Under the pieces are notes generated by a model. The model saw only the letters and a program-made list of their open reading frames with translations. It had not been told where the DNA came from and made no database searches. The position numbers and the translations under genes were made by a program. Shown here in pieces: positions 17,196 to 25,972 of a stretch of DNA of 64,000 bases (the first letter of the stretch is position 1; each line of letters starts with the position of its first letter). Origin of the DNA: Thermohalobaculum sp039027855 (GTDB lineage: Bacteria; Pseudomonadota; Alphaproteobacteria; Rhodobacterales; Rhodobacteraceae); the NCBI GenBank assembly GCA_039027855.1, contig JBCCJI010000005.1:62001-126000 (forward strand). Direction: 5' to 3'.

Positions 17196-17229
17196 ACGCG
17201 CGCGCTTTACAAAAGCGCGCGCGTTTTTT
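17196..17229 (+). terminator. Intrinsic terminator of the VPLPA-CTERM gene, inside the end of tkt
   Basis: ACGCGCGCGCTTT (17196-17208) pairs perfectly with AAAGCGCGCGCGT (17212-17224) around a three-base loop, followed by TTTTT. This is a strong rho-independent terminator for plus-strand transcription. The stop codon of the convergent tkt gene (17207-17209) lies at the tip of the stem, so the hairpin is partly coding on the other strand. Confidence 0.85.
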
Positions 17230-19231
17230 CTGCGATCGCCTCGGCCGTGATGCCGAAATGGGCATAGAGATCTTTGTACGGTGCCGAGGCGCCGAAGCCG
17301 GACATGCCGACGAACCCGGCCTTTGCCTCGCGCCCGCGCTCACCCAAAAGCCAACGATCCCAGCCCTGTTGCACGCCCGCCTCCACCGCCACGCGGACGG
17401 GCCCCGCCGGCAAGACGCGCCTGCGATAGGCCTCATCCTGCGCGGCGAAAAGATCGGTCGAGGGCATCGACACGACGCGGACGCCGAGACCGTCGCGCTC
17501 AAGCAGGGCTTTGGCCTCCATGGCGATCGACACCTCCGACCCCGTGGCCATCAGGATCGCCACGCGCTTGTGCTCGGCCTCCGCCAACACGTAGGCGCCT
17601 TGCGCGGTGGGGTTCTTCGCGGTGTATTTCTCACGGAGCGTTGGCAGGTTCTGGCGTGACAGCGCCAGCACGGTCGGGCCTGTGGTGTTGGTCAGCGCGA
17701 CTTCCCATGCCTCCGCCGTCTCGACCGCATCCGCTGGGCGCAGCACGGTCATGTTGGGCATCGCCCGCAGGGCTGCGAGATGTTCGACCGGCTGGTGGGT
17801 CGGCCCATCCTCGCCAAGACCGATGCTGTCATGGGTCATCACGTAGATGACCCGCTGCCCCATCAGTGCCGACAGTCGCATGGCCGCGCGGGCGTAATCC
17901 GTGAAGACGAGGAAGGTGCCGCCATAAGGCACCACGCCGCCATGAAGTGCCATGCCGTTCATGGCCGCCGCCATGCCATGTTCGCGGATGCCGAAATAGA
18001 CGTAGCGGCCCTTGCGGTCGGTCGCATCGAACACGCCGAGATCGGCTGTCTTGGTGTTGTTCGATCCCGTCAGATCGGCAGAGCCACCCATCGTCTCGGG
18101 CATCACCGGATTGATGACGCCGAGCGCGATTTCCGAGGCCTTGCGTGTGGCGTGGCCGGGCCTTTCGTCGACAAGCGTCCGGCGGAGCTTGTTGAGCGCG
18201 GAGGTCAGCTTGGCCGGCACCTCGCCTGCGATCATGCGGTCATAATCCGCCCGCTTGCGATCGCCGAGAGCGGCATGCGCCTTGACCCATTCGGCCCGCG
18301 CCTCGGCGCCGCGATGGCCCGTCGCCCGCCAGGCCTTGGCGATGTCGGCTGGGATCTCGAAGGGCTTGGCTTTCCAGCCATAAGCCGCCTTGGCGCCGGC
18401 CACTTCGTCATCGCCGGTGATCGCGCCGTGCGCCTTGGCCGTGTCCTGCAGTGTCGGCGCGCCAAGGCCGATATGCGTCTTGCAGGCCAGCATGACCGGC
18501 GCCTTCTGCTTGGTCGCCCAGGCCAGTGCCTCTTCGTTATCGGCGGTATCGTGGCCGTCTACCCGCCGGGTGACCCAGCCCGACGCCTCGAACCGCGCCA
18601 CCTGGTCGGTGGCGTCAGACAGGCTGACCTTGCCGTCGATGGAGATGCCGTTGTCATCCCAGAGCACGATCAGGTTTTTGAGCGCCTGACGCCCGGCTAG
18701 CGTGATCGCCTCCTGGCTGATGCCCTCCATCAGACAGCCGTCGCCGGCGATGACCCAGGTGCGATGATTGCAGATCTTGGCGCCGAAGCGGGCGCGCAGG
18801 CTTTCCTCCGCGATCGCCATGCCGACAGCTGTGGCAAGCCCCTGACCAAGCGGGCCAGTGGTCGTCTCGATGCCGGGCGCGTGGCCATGCTCGGGGTGGC
18901 CCGCCGTGGGCTGGCCCAGCTGCCGGAACCCCTTGAGCGCTTCGATCCCCATGCCCGCATAGCCGGTCAGATGCAGGAGCGCGTAAAGCAGCATCGAGCC
19001 GTGGCCAGCGGACAGAACGAACCGGTCGCGGTCGGGCCAAGCGGGATCTTCGGGGTCGAAACGAAGCTCCTTGTCGAACAGAACCGTTGCGACATCCGCC
19101 ATGCCCATCGGCATGCCGGTGTGCCCGGAATTGGCGGTCTTCACGGCATCGAGCGCCAGCGCGCGGATCGCTGCCGCCATGCCGAAGCGCCGCGGATCGG
19201 CCTTTTTCATCTCGTCGATCGTCACGCCCAT
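17207..19231 (-). CDS. tkt: Transketolase
   Basis: Thiamine-diphosphate enzyme that moves two-carbon ketol units in the pentose phosphate and Calvin pathways. The 674-residue protein has the N-terminal SGHTGMPMGMADV, FVLSAGHGSMLLYALLHLTG, the cofactor motif GDGCLMEGISQEA, and the pyrimidine domain with YFGIREHGMAAAMNGMALHG. Length is normal. The start may be at 19231 (MGVTIDEMKK) or seven codons later at MKKADPRR. Nearby on the same strand are gap, pgk and fba; there is no RuBisCO or phosphoribulokinase here, so a Calvin-cycle role is not shown. Confidence 0.95.
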   Translation of the reverse strand: MGVTIDEMKKADPRRFGMAAAIRALALDAVKTANSGHTGMPMGMADVATVLFDKELRFDPEDPAWPDRDRFVLSAGHGSMLLYALLHLTGYAGMGIEALKGFRQLGQPTAGHPEHGHAPGIETTTGPLGQGLATAVGMAIAEESLRARFGAKICNHRTWVIAGDGCLMEGISQEAITLAGRQALKNLIVLWDDNGISIDGKVSLSDATDQVARFEASGWVTRRVDGHDTADNEEALAWATKQKAPVMLACKTHIGLGAPTLQDTAKAHGAITGDDEVAGAKAAYGWKAKPFEIPADIAKAWRATGHRGAEARAEWVKAHAALGDRKRADYDRMIAGEVPAKLTSALNKLRRTLVDERPGHATRKASEIALGVINPVMPETMGGSADLTGSNNTKTADLGVFDATDRKGRYVYFGIREHGMAAAMNGMALHGGVVPYGGTFLVFTDYARAAMRLSALMGQRVIYVMTHDSIGLGEDGPTHQPVEHLAALRAMPNMTVLRPADAVETAEAWEVALTNTTGPTVLALSRQNLPTLREKYTAKNPTAQGAYVLAEAEHKRVAILMATGSEVSIAMEAKALLERDGLGVRVVSMPSTDLFAAQDEAYRRRVLPAGPVRVAVEAGVQQGWDRWLLGERGREAKAGFVGMSGFGASAPYKDLYAHFGITAEAIAEKTRALL

Positions 19232-19531
19232 CGCCCTGCCGGCACCTGCCGGTCCCTGTCATCGCTGCGGTTGCGGCGCTTGTGATCAAGCCTGCGCCCC
19301 ATGTCCACCCGCACCGATGGCCAATGGCACAGACTCGTCTCGAACCGGGGCATCATGGCGCGGCGCCCTCGGCATGGCCGCAACTGCCGGGCAACAGAAG
19401 ATCGCTGCGGCACCGTTAGAGCCTCTCTAAGGTTGCAGAGCGCGATCCTTCGCGTGGAATCCTACAACCTGTTGTGGAATGAATGTCGCAAGAACGACAC
19501 GAGTCGCGGCTCGGTCGACTGGAGAGGTGGC
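19232..19531. other. Intergenic region between tkt and the zapA group
   Basis: Three hundred bases between divergent genes. An open frame continues upstream of the coiled-coil gene but without a ribosome site or conserved sequence. The relatively AT-rich part around 19455-19490 may contain the promoter for the downstream cell-division genes; I cannot assign -35/-10 boxes with confidence. Confidence 0.4.
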
Positions 19532-19810
19532 ATGACGGCAATCGACGAGGCCTTCGCGGCGCTGGATGGGGCGGTCGACGCTGTGGCGTCGCGGCTGACC
19601 GCCATGCAGGCGGAGATGGATGATCTCAGGGCATCGCTTGGCGAGGCGATCGACGCGGGCGAGGGTAGGGAGGCGCTGGCCCTGCGCATTGCCGAGCTTG
19701 AGGCCCAAGCGGCCGAGGATGCGGCGCTCCGCGCAGAGGCGGCCGCGGCTGTGAAGGATGCGCTCGCCGACCTCAAATCCATTGGCCAGATGGAGATGCG
19801 CCATGGCTGA
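19532..19810 (+). CDS. Small coiled-coil protein upstream of zapA
   Basis: A 92-residue, Ala/Glu-rich protein predicted to be almost entirely helical coiled coil, with heptad-like phrases ALRIAELEAQAAEDAALRAE. GGAGAGGTGG precedes the ATG at 19532. A short coiled-coil gene (DUF4164-like) directly upstream of zapA is usual in Alphaproteobacteria, and a role together with ZapA at the division site has been suggested. It overlaps zapA by eight bases, so the pair is translationally coupled. Confidence 0.75.
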   Translation: MTAIDEAFAALDGAVDAVASRLTAMQAEMDDLRASLGEAIDAGEGREALALRIAELEAQAAEDAALRAEAAAAVKDALADLKSIGQMEMRHG

Positions 19811-20105
19811 ACTTCGGGTCGATATCGCAGGCCGGGCCTATCGCCTTGGCTGCGAGGACGGGCAGGAAGCCCATCTGAGCGAACTCGCCGCCGCCGTGGA
19901 CGAGGAGGCGCGCAAAATCTCGGGCGGGTCGATGTCGGTCCCGGAAGGCCGGCTGCTCGTCATGTGCGCCTTGTCATTGGCCGATCGCCTCGCAGAGGTT
20001 GAGGCGCGTCTTGCATCGCTCGAGGACAATGGCGTCGATGGCCAAGAACTCGCCGACCGTGTGCAGCGGGCCGCGGCGCGGCTGACGCAGCTCGCCGCCC
20101 AATGA
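19803..20105 (+). CDS. zapA: Cell division protein ZapA
   Basis: ZapA binds and bundles FtsZ filaments at mid-cell. The 100-residue protein begins MAELRVDIAGRAYRLGCEDG, the globular ZapA head with the typical Tyr-x-x-x-Cys and the following Gln-Glu, then LSELAAAVDEEARKI and a C-terminal coiled coil. It starts inside the end of the preceding gene (overlap of eight bases). A 6S-like RNA and a folate cyclo-ligase gene follow, the standard gamma- and alphaproteobacterial order. Confidence 0.9.
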   Translation: MAELRVDIAGRAYRLGCEDGQEAHLSELAAAVDEEARKISGGSMSVPEGRLLVMCALSLADRLAEVEARLASLEDNGVDGQELADRVQRAAARLTQLAAQ

Positions 20106-20160
20106 TCGCTGCGACCGGGTGCACTGGTCATCGGCGGGGCGATGACTTACCTACAGCAGC

Positions 20161-20320
20161 GGCGGGTGCTGTCCTTCCCGTGCGAGGACAGTTTCCTGGT
20201 GGCCTAAGCATCTTCGCGGGAGCCGGCTCTGCCTCTGGCCGTGGCCTAGGGTATCTGGTGCCCACCTGGTTATCCAGGCTCGCGAGGATCTGAAACCTCC
20301 ACGGTCGCGACGGGCCCGCC
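20161..20320 (+). ncRNA. ssrS: 6S RNA candidate
   Basis: 6S RNA binds the housekeeping RNA polymerase holoenzyme. The position between zapA and 5-formyltetrahydrofolate cyclo-ligase is the conserved ssrS site. A rod of about 160 bases can be drawn by eye: GGCGGG 20161-20166 with CCCGCC 20315-20320, GTC with GAC, CCGT 20178-20181 with ACGG 20301-20304, GAGG 20184-20187 with CCTC 20296-20299, then an asymmetric central bulge, then an 11-pair helix 20210-20220 with 20279-20289, and terminal hairpins including CCTGGTTATCCAGG. Ends are approximate. Identification rests on synteny and hand folding, not on a covariance search. Confidence 0.72.
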
Positions 20321-20361
20321 ACCCAAGCTGATTGACGCTCTTCTTTGACGACGTTTCCCAA

Positions 20362-20961
20362 ATGAGTTCCCTCAGGATGATCGCAGCCAAGGCCGCCCTT
20401 CGCCGTGAGGTACTCGCCGCGAGGGCCGAGGCCCACAAGGACGGGGCGGCGCGCGCAGCGCGTGCCATCCCGCAGGCGCTTGGCTATCTCGAGGTGGAGA
20501 GGCTGGTCGCCAGGGGCGTGCTGGTCGCCGGCTACCGACCCATCAGGACCGAGGTCGATCCGAGCGGGTTGTTGGCGGAGCTGCATAAGGCAGGCGTCAA
20601 GCTGGCGATGCCCGTGGTCGAGGGACCATCCCAGCCGCTGTCCTTTCGCCCATGGCACCCCGGAGCGCCTGAGGTCGAAGGCGCCTTTGGCGCGCCGATC
20701 CCAGCGGATGAGACCATGGTCACCCCGGCTGTGTTGATCGTGCCGCTCGTGGCGTTCGATGCGCGCTGTATCCGGCTCGGCTACGGTGGCGGGTTCTACG
20801 ACCGCACCATCGAGAAGCTCGGCGACGCAAACCCGGCCCTCAAGACCATGGGTCTCGCCTACGCCGCGCAACGGGTCGGCGAGATCCCCGCCGAGCCAAC
20901 CGACCAGCGTTTGGATGCCGTCGTCACAGAGGCAGGCATCGTGCGAGCAACGCCCACCTAG
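20362..20961 (+). CDS. 5-formyltetrahydrofolate cyclo-ligase
   Basis: Converts 5-formyl-tetrahydrofolate to 5,10-methenyl-tetrahydrofolate using ATP. The 199-residue protein has the basic N-terminal helix AAKAALRREVLAAR, the substrate region GYRPIRTEVDP, and the ATP-binding signature LGYGGGFYDRTIEKL. I chose the ATG at 20362, since the earlier frame start at 20332 would run close to the 3' end of the 6S RNA candidate. It is often cotranscribed with 6S RNA in relatives. Confidence 0.9.
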   Translation: MSSLRMIAAKAALRREVLAARAEAHKDGAARAARAIPQALGYLEVERLVARGVLVAGYRPIRTEVDPSGLLAELHKAGVKLAMPVVEGPSQPLSFRPWHPGAPEVEGAFGAPIPADETMVTPAVLIVPLVAFDARCIRLGYGGGFYDRTIEKLGDANPALKTMGLAYAAQRVGEIPAEPTDQRLDAVVTEAGIVRATPT

Positions 20962-21054
20962 GCCAAAGGCTTGGCGAGTGTCTTGTGCCGGACCAAGTGC
21001 GTGAGTGGCGTGGCCGGGTTTGACATCGCCGCCGCAAGCCGCGACCACACTGTG

Positions 21055-21912
21055 ATGCGGGTCCTCTTCCTCGGTGACATTGTCGGGCGCGCCGGCCGTC
21101 AGGCGGTGATGGAGGCTGTGCCCCGTCTCCGCGCGGAATGGCGCCTCGATGCGATCGTGGTGAATGCCGAGAACGCCGCATCGGGCTATGGCCTCACCAA
21201 ACCCATCGCCGACAGCCTGCTACAGGCTGGGGTCGATGTGGTGACCCTCGGCGATCATGCCTTCGATCAGAAGGACATGCTGAAGCACCTCGACGAGACA
21301 CGCACCATCTTGCGCCCGTTGAATATCGCGCGCCAGGCGCCAGGGCGCGGCGTCACCGTGGTGGAGGTCAGCCGCGGCCGCCGTCTCGCCGTGATGGTGG
21401 CGCTTGGGCGCGTGTTCATGAGTAGACCCTACGACGATCCTTTCTCGGCGCTCGACGCCGCGTTGAAGCAGTACAGCCCGGGCGGGAGCGTCGATGCCGT
21501 GATCGTGGAGATCCATGCTGAAGCCACGTCGGAGAAGATGGCCGTCGGCCATTGGTGCGATGGGCGCGCCAGCCTCGTCGTTGGCACGCATACCCATGTC
21601 CCGACTGCCGACACGATGATCATGTCACGGGGCACTGCGTATCAGAGCGATGCTGGCATGTGCGGCGACTATGACAGCGTGATCGGGATGGACAAAGGCG
21701 AACCCATGCGCCGCTTCGTGACCGGCATGGGGGCCGGTCGTTTCAAACCGTCCCTTGGCCAGGCCACGCTTGCGGGCGTCTATCTGGAAACCGATGATCG
21801 AACAGGGCTTGCCACCCGTGTTCAGGCGGTGCGCATCGGAGGCAAGCTCGCCAAGGCGGGCCCCGACACGGTGACGGCGCTCCCCGAGGCATCGCTCGGC
21901 GCCAGGGATTGA
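21055..21912 (+). CDS. YmdB-type metallophosphoesterase (TIGR00282 family)
   Basis: A 285-residue phosphodiesterase of the YmdB family, which hydrolyses 2',3'- and 3',5'-cyclic nucleotides in Bacillus. Metal-binding motifs are in order: LFLGDIVGRAGR (Asp), VVNAENAASGYG (Asn/Glu), VVTLGDHAFDQ (Asp-His), IHAEATSEKMA (His), and VGTHTHVPTAD (His-x-His). The ATG at 21055 begins the conserved strand MRVLFLGDIV; the upstream frame extension has no homology features. It is followed directly by the SLC13 transporter gene. Confidence 0.88.
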   Translation: MRVLFLGDIVGRAGRQAVMEAVPRLRAEWRLDAIVVNAENAASGYGLTKPIADSLLQAGVDVVTLGDHAFDQKDMLKHLDETRTILRPLNIARQAPGRGVTVVEVSRGRRLAVMVALGRVFMSRPYDDPFSALDAALKQYSPGGSVDAVIVEIHAEATSEKMAVGHWCDGRASLVVGTHTHVPTADTMIMSRGTAYQSDAGMCGDYDSVIGMDKGEPMRRFVTGMGAGRFKPSLGQATLAGVYLETDDRTGLATRVQAVRIGGKLAKAGPDTVTALPEASLGARD

Positions 21913-21926
21913 CGGACGCCGCGCCG

Positions 21927-23708
21927 ATGGCGGGAGTACTCGATGTGCTGCCGGCATTCGTCACGATCGTGATCGTGATCGGCATGTTCGTGCTGTTCGT
22001 GCTGGAACGTTACCCGCCCGAAGTCGTGGCGATCCTCGGGCTGTCGGCGCTGGTGGCAACGGGCGTGCTCCCCATCGACGCCGCCCTGTCGGTGTTCTCG
22101 AACCCGGCACCGCTGACCATCGCGGGGATGTTTGTCCTGTCGGGTGCACTGGTGAGGACAGGTGCACTCGATGCCTTTGCGCGGATGATGTTCAGCGATG
22201 TGGAGCGTCGGCCCCGGCGGAGTATCGCAGGCTTTGCCGGGCTCACGGTCGGCGCGTCGGCCTTCATGAACAACACGCCGGTTGTCGTGATGCTCATCCC
22301 GGTTGCGACCCGTATCGCGCAAAAGCTGAATATCTCGGCCAGCCAGGTCCTTATCCCACTGTCCTATGCGGCGATCCTCGGCGGTCTCTGCACCTTGATC
22401 GGCACCTCAACCAATCTGCTGGTCGATGGCGTCGCCCGCAGCCAGGGGCTCGAGCCCTTCACCCTGTTCGAGGTCACACCGCTGGCGCTGGTCATCGTCG
22501 TGGCGGGTCTGATTTTCATCACCATCGGGGCGCCACGCTTGCTGCCACGACGCGACGCGATGCTCGACTTTCTGACCAATCGCAAACAGTTACGCTTTTT
22601 CTCCGAAGTCGTCGTGCCAGAAGGCTCGCAGCTCATCGGCAGCTCGGTGCTGGAGGTCGATTACCTGAAGCGCGAGGGGATGACGGTGATCGATGTGATC
22701 CGCGGCGATCTGTCCCTTCGCCGCGATATGAGCGCCGTGGTCCTGCAGGCCGGCGATCTGATCGTCATCCGATCGGGCGTGAATGAACTGCTGAGCCTGC
22801 GGGGCAACCGCGCCCTCAAGATGACGGGTCAGCTCGACACGCTCGGCGAACGCTCAACCGTCACGGTGGAGGCGCTGATTACCCCGGACTGCAAGCTGGT
22901 CGGCCGGCAGATCGGCGATGTTCGCTTCCGCAGGCGCTACGGTGTCTACCCGCTGGCGGTGCATCGTCGGGCCGAGCGCGTGGGCTCGGTGCTCGACGAG
23001 GTGCGGATCCGTGTCGGTGACACGCTGCTGTTGGAGGGAGATGCAGACGATATCGCCCGCCTCTCGGCCGAACAGAACCTGGCCGATATCACCCAGCCGA
23101 CGGATCGCCCCTATCGGCGCGAGCGTGCGCCCATCGTGCTGGCGATCCTCGCAGCGCTCGTCCTTGGCGGGGCGTTGGGGGTGATGCCGCTGGCCGGGCT
23201 CGCACTGCTGGCGGTGGCGGGCGTGCTGATCACGCGCTGCATCGATGCGGACGAAGCCTTTTCCCTCATCGACTGGCGGCTTCTTTCCCTGATCTTCTCG
23301 ATGCTGGGTGTCGGCCAGGCGTTGGAGCGAACGGGCGCCGTCCAGCTCTTGGTGGAGCCCATGGTACCGCTGATGGCGGCGCTGCCGGCGGTCATCGTGC
23401 TCTGGATTGTCTTTCTGATGGCCTCGGTCCTGACCGAGCTTGTCTCGAACAATGCCGTTGCGGTGGTGATGACGCCCGTGGCCATCGCCATCGCGGCCGC
23501 TCTCGGCGCCGATCCGCGGCCATTCGTGGTCGCGGTCATGGTCGCTGCCTCGGCGTCTTTCGCCACGCCCATCGGTTATCAGACGAACACGCTGGTCTAT
23601 GCCGCCGGGGGCTACAGGTTCACCGATTACATGCGCCTCGGCGTGCCGATGAACCTGATGACGGGCGTGATTGCGGCACTGGTCATCCCGATGATCTGGC
23701 CGCTCTGA
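21927..23708 (+). CDS. SLC13/DASS family permease with two RCK_C (TrkA-C) domains
   Basis: A 593-residue ion/solute transporter of the divalent-anion:sodium symporter type. It has about eleven membrane helices, split by a cytosolic part (residues about 215-400) holding two TrkA-C regulatory domains (EVDYLKREGMTVIDVIRGD; DVRFRRRYGVYPLAVHRRAE). The substrate/sodium motifs IGTSTNLLVDG and LVSNNAVAVVMTP are the repeated Ser-Asn-Thr-type loops. Sulfate or a dicarboxylate is a possible substrate; it cannot be decided from sequence. The start may also be a TTG at 21909 that overlaps the ymdB stop. Confidence 0.85.
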   Translation: MAGVLDVLPAFVTIVIVIGMFVLFVLERYPPEVVAILGLSALVATGVLPIDAALSVFSNPAPLTIAGMFVLSGALVRTGALDAFARMMFSDVERRPRRSIAGFAGLTVGASAFMNNTPVVVMLIPVATRIAQKLNISASQVLIPLSYAAILGGLCTLIGTSTNLLVDGVARSQGLEPFTLFEVTPLALVIVVAGLIFITIGAPRLLPRRDAMLDFLTNRKQLRFFSEVVVPEGSQLIGSSVLEVDYLKREGMTVIDVIRGDLSLRRDMSAVVLQAGDLIVIRSGVNELLSLRGNRALKMTGQLDTLGERSTVTVEALITPDCKLVGRQIGDVRFRRRYGVYPLAVHRRAERVGSVLDEVRIRVGDTLLLEGDADDIARLSAEQNLADITQPTDRPYRRERAPIVLAILAALVLGGALGVMPLAGLALLAVAGVLITRCIDADEAFSLIDWRLLSLIFSMLGVGQALERTGAVQLLVEPMVPLMAALPAVIVLWIVFLMASVLTELVSNNAVAVVMTPVAIAIAAALGADPRPFVVAVMVAASASFATPIGYQTNTLVYAAGGYRFTDYMRLGVPMNLMTGVIAALVIPMIWPL

Positions 23709-23730
23709 GGCAGCCGTTCGGGCGTGGCGA

Positions 23731-24963
23731 TCAATGTCCCGACAGCACCAGCGTGCGCACCGGCAGGATCAGGGCCTGAATGCGCAGCCCGGCCGCGTGG
23801 ACCACGCCCACCGTCTCGACCACGTGGTAGAAGAGATAGCTGGCGAAATCAGTGTCGGGGTCTTCCAGCGCATCGTGGAACGTCGAATACGCCGAGGCCA
23901 TGCAGCTCGATCCCGGCGGGATCGCATCGGTCGCTCCCTCGAAAAGCGGCTCCATCGTCACGGTGATCGTTCCGGGCTGACCCATACGGCCGAGATCGAG
24001 CAGGCGGTCGGACGGTCGGAATTGCCCGGTCGCGATCACGTCCTGGGTCGAAACGATCACCATCGGGATCACGGTGAAGGGCAGCGAGGCGCATGTAATC
24101 TCCGCGATCATGCCAGGCTTGATCACCTGCGCCGCGATCTGGCCGAAACCCGCGAAAAACCGCCCATGGCCCGATCCGTCGGGGACCAGAATACCGGCGG
24201 GGCGCAAGACGGGGCTCACAAAGTCGCCGGGGCGCAGGTCAAACTGCTCGATCACCCCCGCTGTCCCGGCCAGGATCCGAGTCTTGGATAAGGCGACCTC
24301 CGCCTCGGCAAGCTGAGCGCGCGCGCTGGAGATCTGAGCCGGGATCTGCACATCGCGCCGCGCCTCTGCCGCATCGCGCTGCGCCGTGGCGGCGTCGACT
24401 GCACCGCGCCGCGTCTCTACCAGGGCGCGCAACCGATCCAGTTCGCGCTGTGCGACGGCATTGGCATTGCGCTCGGCCAGGTCTTCGGTGCGCGCCAGTT
24501 CGGTCGTGGCATCCTTCAGCGCGCCTTCCGCCTGCGCGGTCATGCCGACCGCCGCCGCCACATCCGCTTCTGCCACCTCGATCCCTGCCTCGAGTTCGGC
24601 GATCCGCGCCCTGGCGGTGGCGACGGCGCTCTGCTGCTGGCTGCTGTCGAGGGTGAAAAGCACGTCACCGGCCGCGACACGCTGATTGCCCCGCACGAGG
24701 ACCTCGTCCACGCGTCCGCCAGCCTCGGGCAGGATCGTGACCGTGCGGAACACCGAGGCCACCGCCCGCGTCGTTGGGTGGTAGAAGAAGATGGTGGTGA
24801 AGAGCATCACCGTCAGCATCGCGCAGCCGGTGATCCCCCAACGCAGCTCATACCAGACCGAGAACAGGGTGAGCTCGCGGCCCCATCGTTTGCCCAGCCG
24901 ATAACGGCGGAAAAGATAGTCGGGCAGAATGGTGAGGACCGAGCAGAAGAGCGTCTCAAACAT
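23731..24963 (-). CDS. HlyD/EmrA-like membrane fusion (periplasmic adaptor) protein
   Basis: A 410-residue protein with one N-terminal transmembrane helix (about residues 37-57), a lipoyl half-motif VTILPEAGGRVDEVLVRGNQ, a long coiled coil (about 95-215, Ala/Glu/Arg-rich heptads) and the returning lipoyl/barrel part ILAGTAGVIEQFDLRPGDFV. It would span the periplasm as part of an export assembly. No partner pump of the MFS, ABC or RND type is adjacent; instead it follows, with an eight-base overlap, a small membrane protein gene, the layout of the E. coli yibI-yibH and yiaW-yiaV pairs. Confidence 0.82.
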   Translation of the reverse strand: MFETLFCSVLTILPDYLFRRYRLGKRWGRELTLFSVWYELRWGITGCAMLTVMLFTTIFFYHPTTRAVASVFRTVTILPEAGGRVDEVLVRGNQRVAAGDVLFTLDSSQQQSAVATARARIAELEAGIEVAEADVAAAVGMTAQAEGALKDATTELARTEDLAERNANAVAQRELDRLRALVETRRGAVDAATAQRDAAEARRDVQIPAQISSARAQLAEAEVALSKTRILAGTAGVIEQFDLRPGDFVSPVLRPAGILVPDGSGHGRFFAGFGQIAAQVIKPGMIAEITCASLPFTVIPMVIVSTQDVIATGQFRPSDRLLDLGRMGQPGTITVTMEPLFEGATDAIPPGSSCMASAYSTFHDALEDPDTDFASYLFYHVVETVGVVHAAGLRIQALILPVRTLVLSGH

Positions 24964-25453
24964 CGCGCCGCTCCTCTGGTTCGGCGGTCTGAGCGGGTGC
25001 CTCGGTCGCACGGGATATCGCTTGGCTGCTGCCGTTGTCCGCCGGCTTCTCCACAGCGGTGTGGGGCGCCGGCACCCCGGATGATGGCTCCGGCCTGGGC
25101 TCGGATCGGCGCGCCTCTGCCGCGCGCCCGAGGGAACTGGCGATCGAGGAAAGCGGGGTCGAGATATCCGGCATCTTGAGCGCCGCGAGTAGCAGTGCCG
25201 CGACCCAGAACAGGTTGTTATGGGTGAAGAGCGCCAGCAGCGAGAGCACACCCACGAGCTGGAACTGCGTGCTCTCACCCCGGTGGGCCATCTTTTCCGG
25301 CAGGGCGTGAAGGCGAAAATACAGCACTCCGACGCCGCCGATGACCAAGATCAGAAAGATCACCATCAGGATGAAAAGCTGATCGCTCTCGCCGGGCGTC
25401 ACGATGAAATGCGGGAGGTGCTCGCCCGCCATGGGATGACGCCCCTCTGCCAT
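24956..25453 (-). CDS. Small two-helix membrane protein paired with HlyD-like gene (DUF3302-like?)
   Basis: A 165-residue protein with two transmembrane helices near residues 26-46 (LFILMVIFLILVIGGVGVLY) and 65-90, then a soluble tail rich in Pro, Glu, Ser and Arg. GGAGG lies five bases before the ATG at 25453. It overlaps the HlyD-like gene by eight bases. The segment between the helices (LHALPEKMAHRGE) recalls DUF3302 proteins such as YibI/YiaW, but the similarity is weak and by eye. The long tail is not usual for that family. Confidence 0.65.
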   Translation of the reverse strand: MAEGRHPMAGEHLPHFIVTPGESDQLFILMVIFLILVIGGVGVLYFRLHALPEKMAHRGESTQFQLVGVLSLLALFTHNNLFWVAALLLAALKMPDISTPLSSIASSLGRAAEARRSEPRPEPSSGVPAPHTAVEKPADNGSSQAISRATEAPAQTAEPEERRDV

Positions 25454-25660
25454 TCCTGCCTCCGTGATCGGCTCTTTCCTCTGCGTTAAGGGCTGGCATG
25501 GCCCGTCATCTGACGCAAGCAGGGTTGGTGCCGGGGTCGGATTGCGCCGCGCCCTACCGGCCGCTGGTCGGGCGAAACTTCGCATAGTGCGATGCGGCAC
25601 GATCTGCCATAACGCGCCCGCGCAGCATCGGAACGGGAACACTTCGCACGGAGGCGCGCC

Positions 25661-25972
25661 ATGACGGACGACGGTGTGATCGCGCCGACGCGGCCCAAGG
25701 CCAAGCCAAAGGTGGAGAAGCCGCGTCTCTGGAAGGTCGTGCTGCTGAACGACGACTTCACGCCGCGCGCCTTTGTCACCAAAGTACTGATGGGTGTGTT
25801 TCGCCTGTCCGAGGGCGAGGCGCATGGCGTGATGATCACCGCGCACCAACAAGGCGTTTGCGTCGTCTCGGTCTACACGCGCGAGGTTGCCGAGACCAAG
25901 GCCGAGCAAGGCACCGAGGCCGGGCGGCGCCAGGGCTATCCCCTAACCTTCACGACCGAGCCGGAGGACTGA
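25661..25972 (+). CDS. clpS: ATP-dependent Clp protease adaptor ClpS
   Basis: ClpS delivers N-degron substrates to the ClpA unfoldase. The 103-residue protein has an unstructured Lys/Pro-rich start and the folded core WKVVLLNDDFTPRAFVTKVL, in which Asn-Asp-Asp binds the N-terminal residue of substrates, then AHGVMITAHQQGVCVVSVYT with the conserved histidines. The C-terminal strand GYPLTFTTEPED is typical. ClpA is not adjacent in this window. It is divergent from the two-helix membrane protein gene. Confidence 0.93.
   Translation: MTDDGVIAPTRPKAKPKVEKPRLWKVVLLNDDFTPRAFVTKVLMGVFRLSEGEAHGVMITAHQQGVCVVSVYTREVAETKAEQGTEAGRRQGYPLTFTTEPED

Noticed and set aside
19803..19810. Apparent frameshift between the coiled-coil gene and zapA
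   Set aside because: Both are complete separate genes with their own starts; the eight-base overlap is normal coupling.
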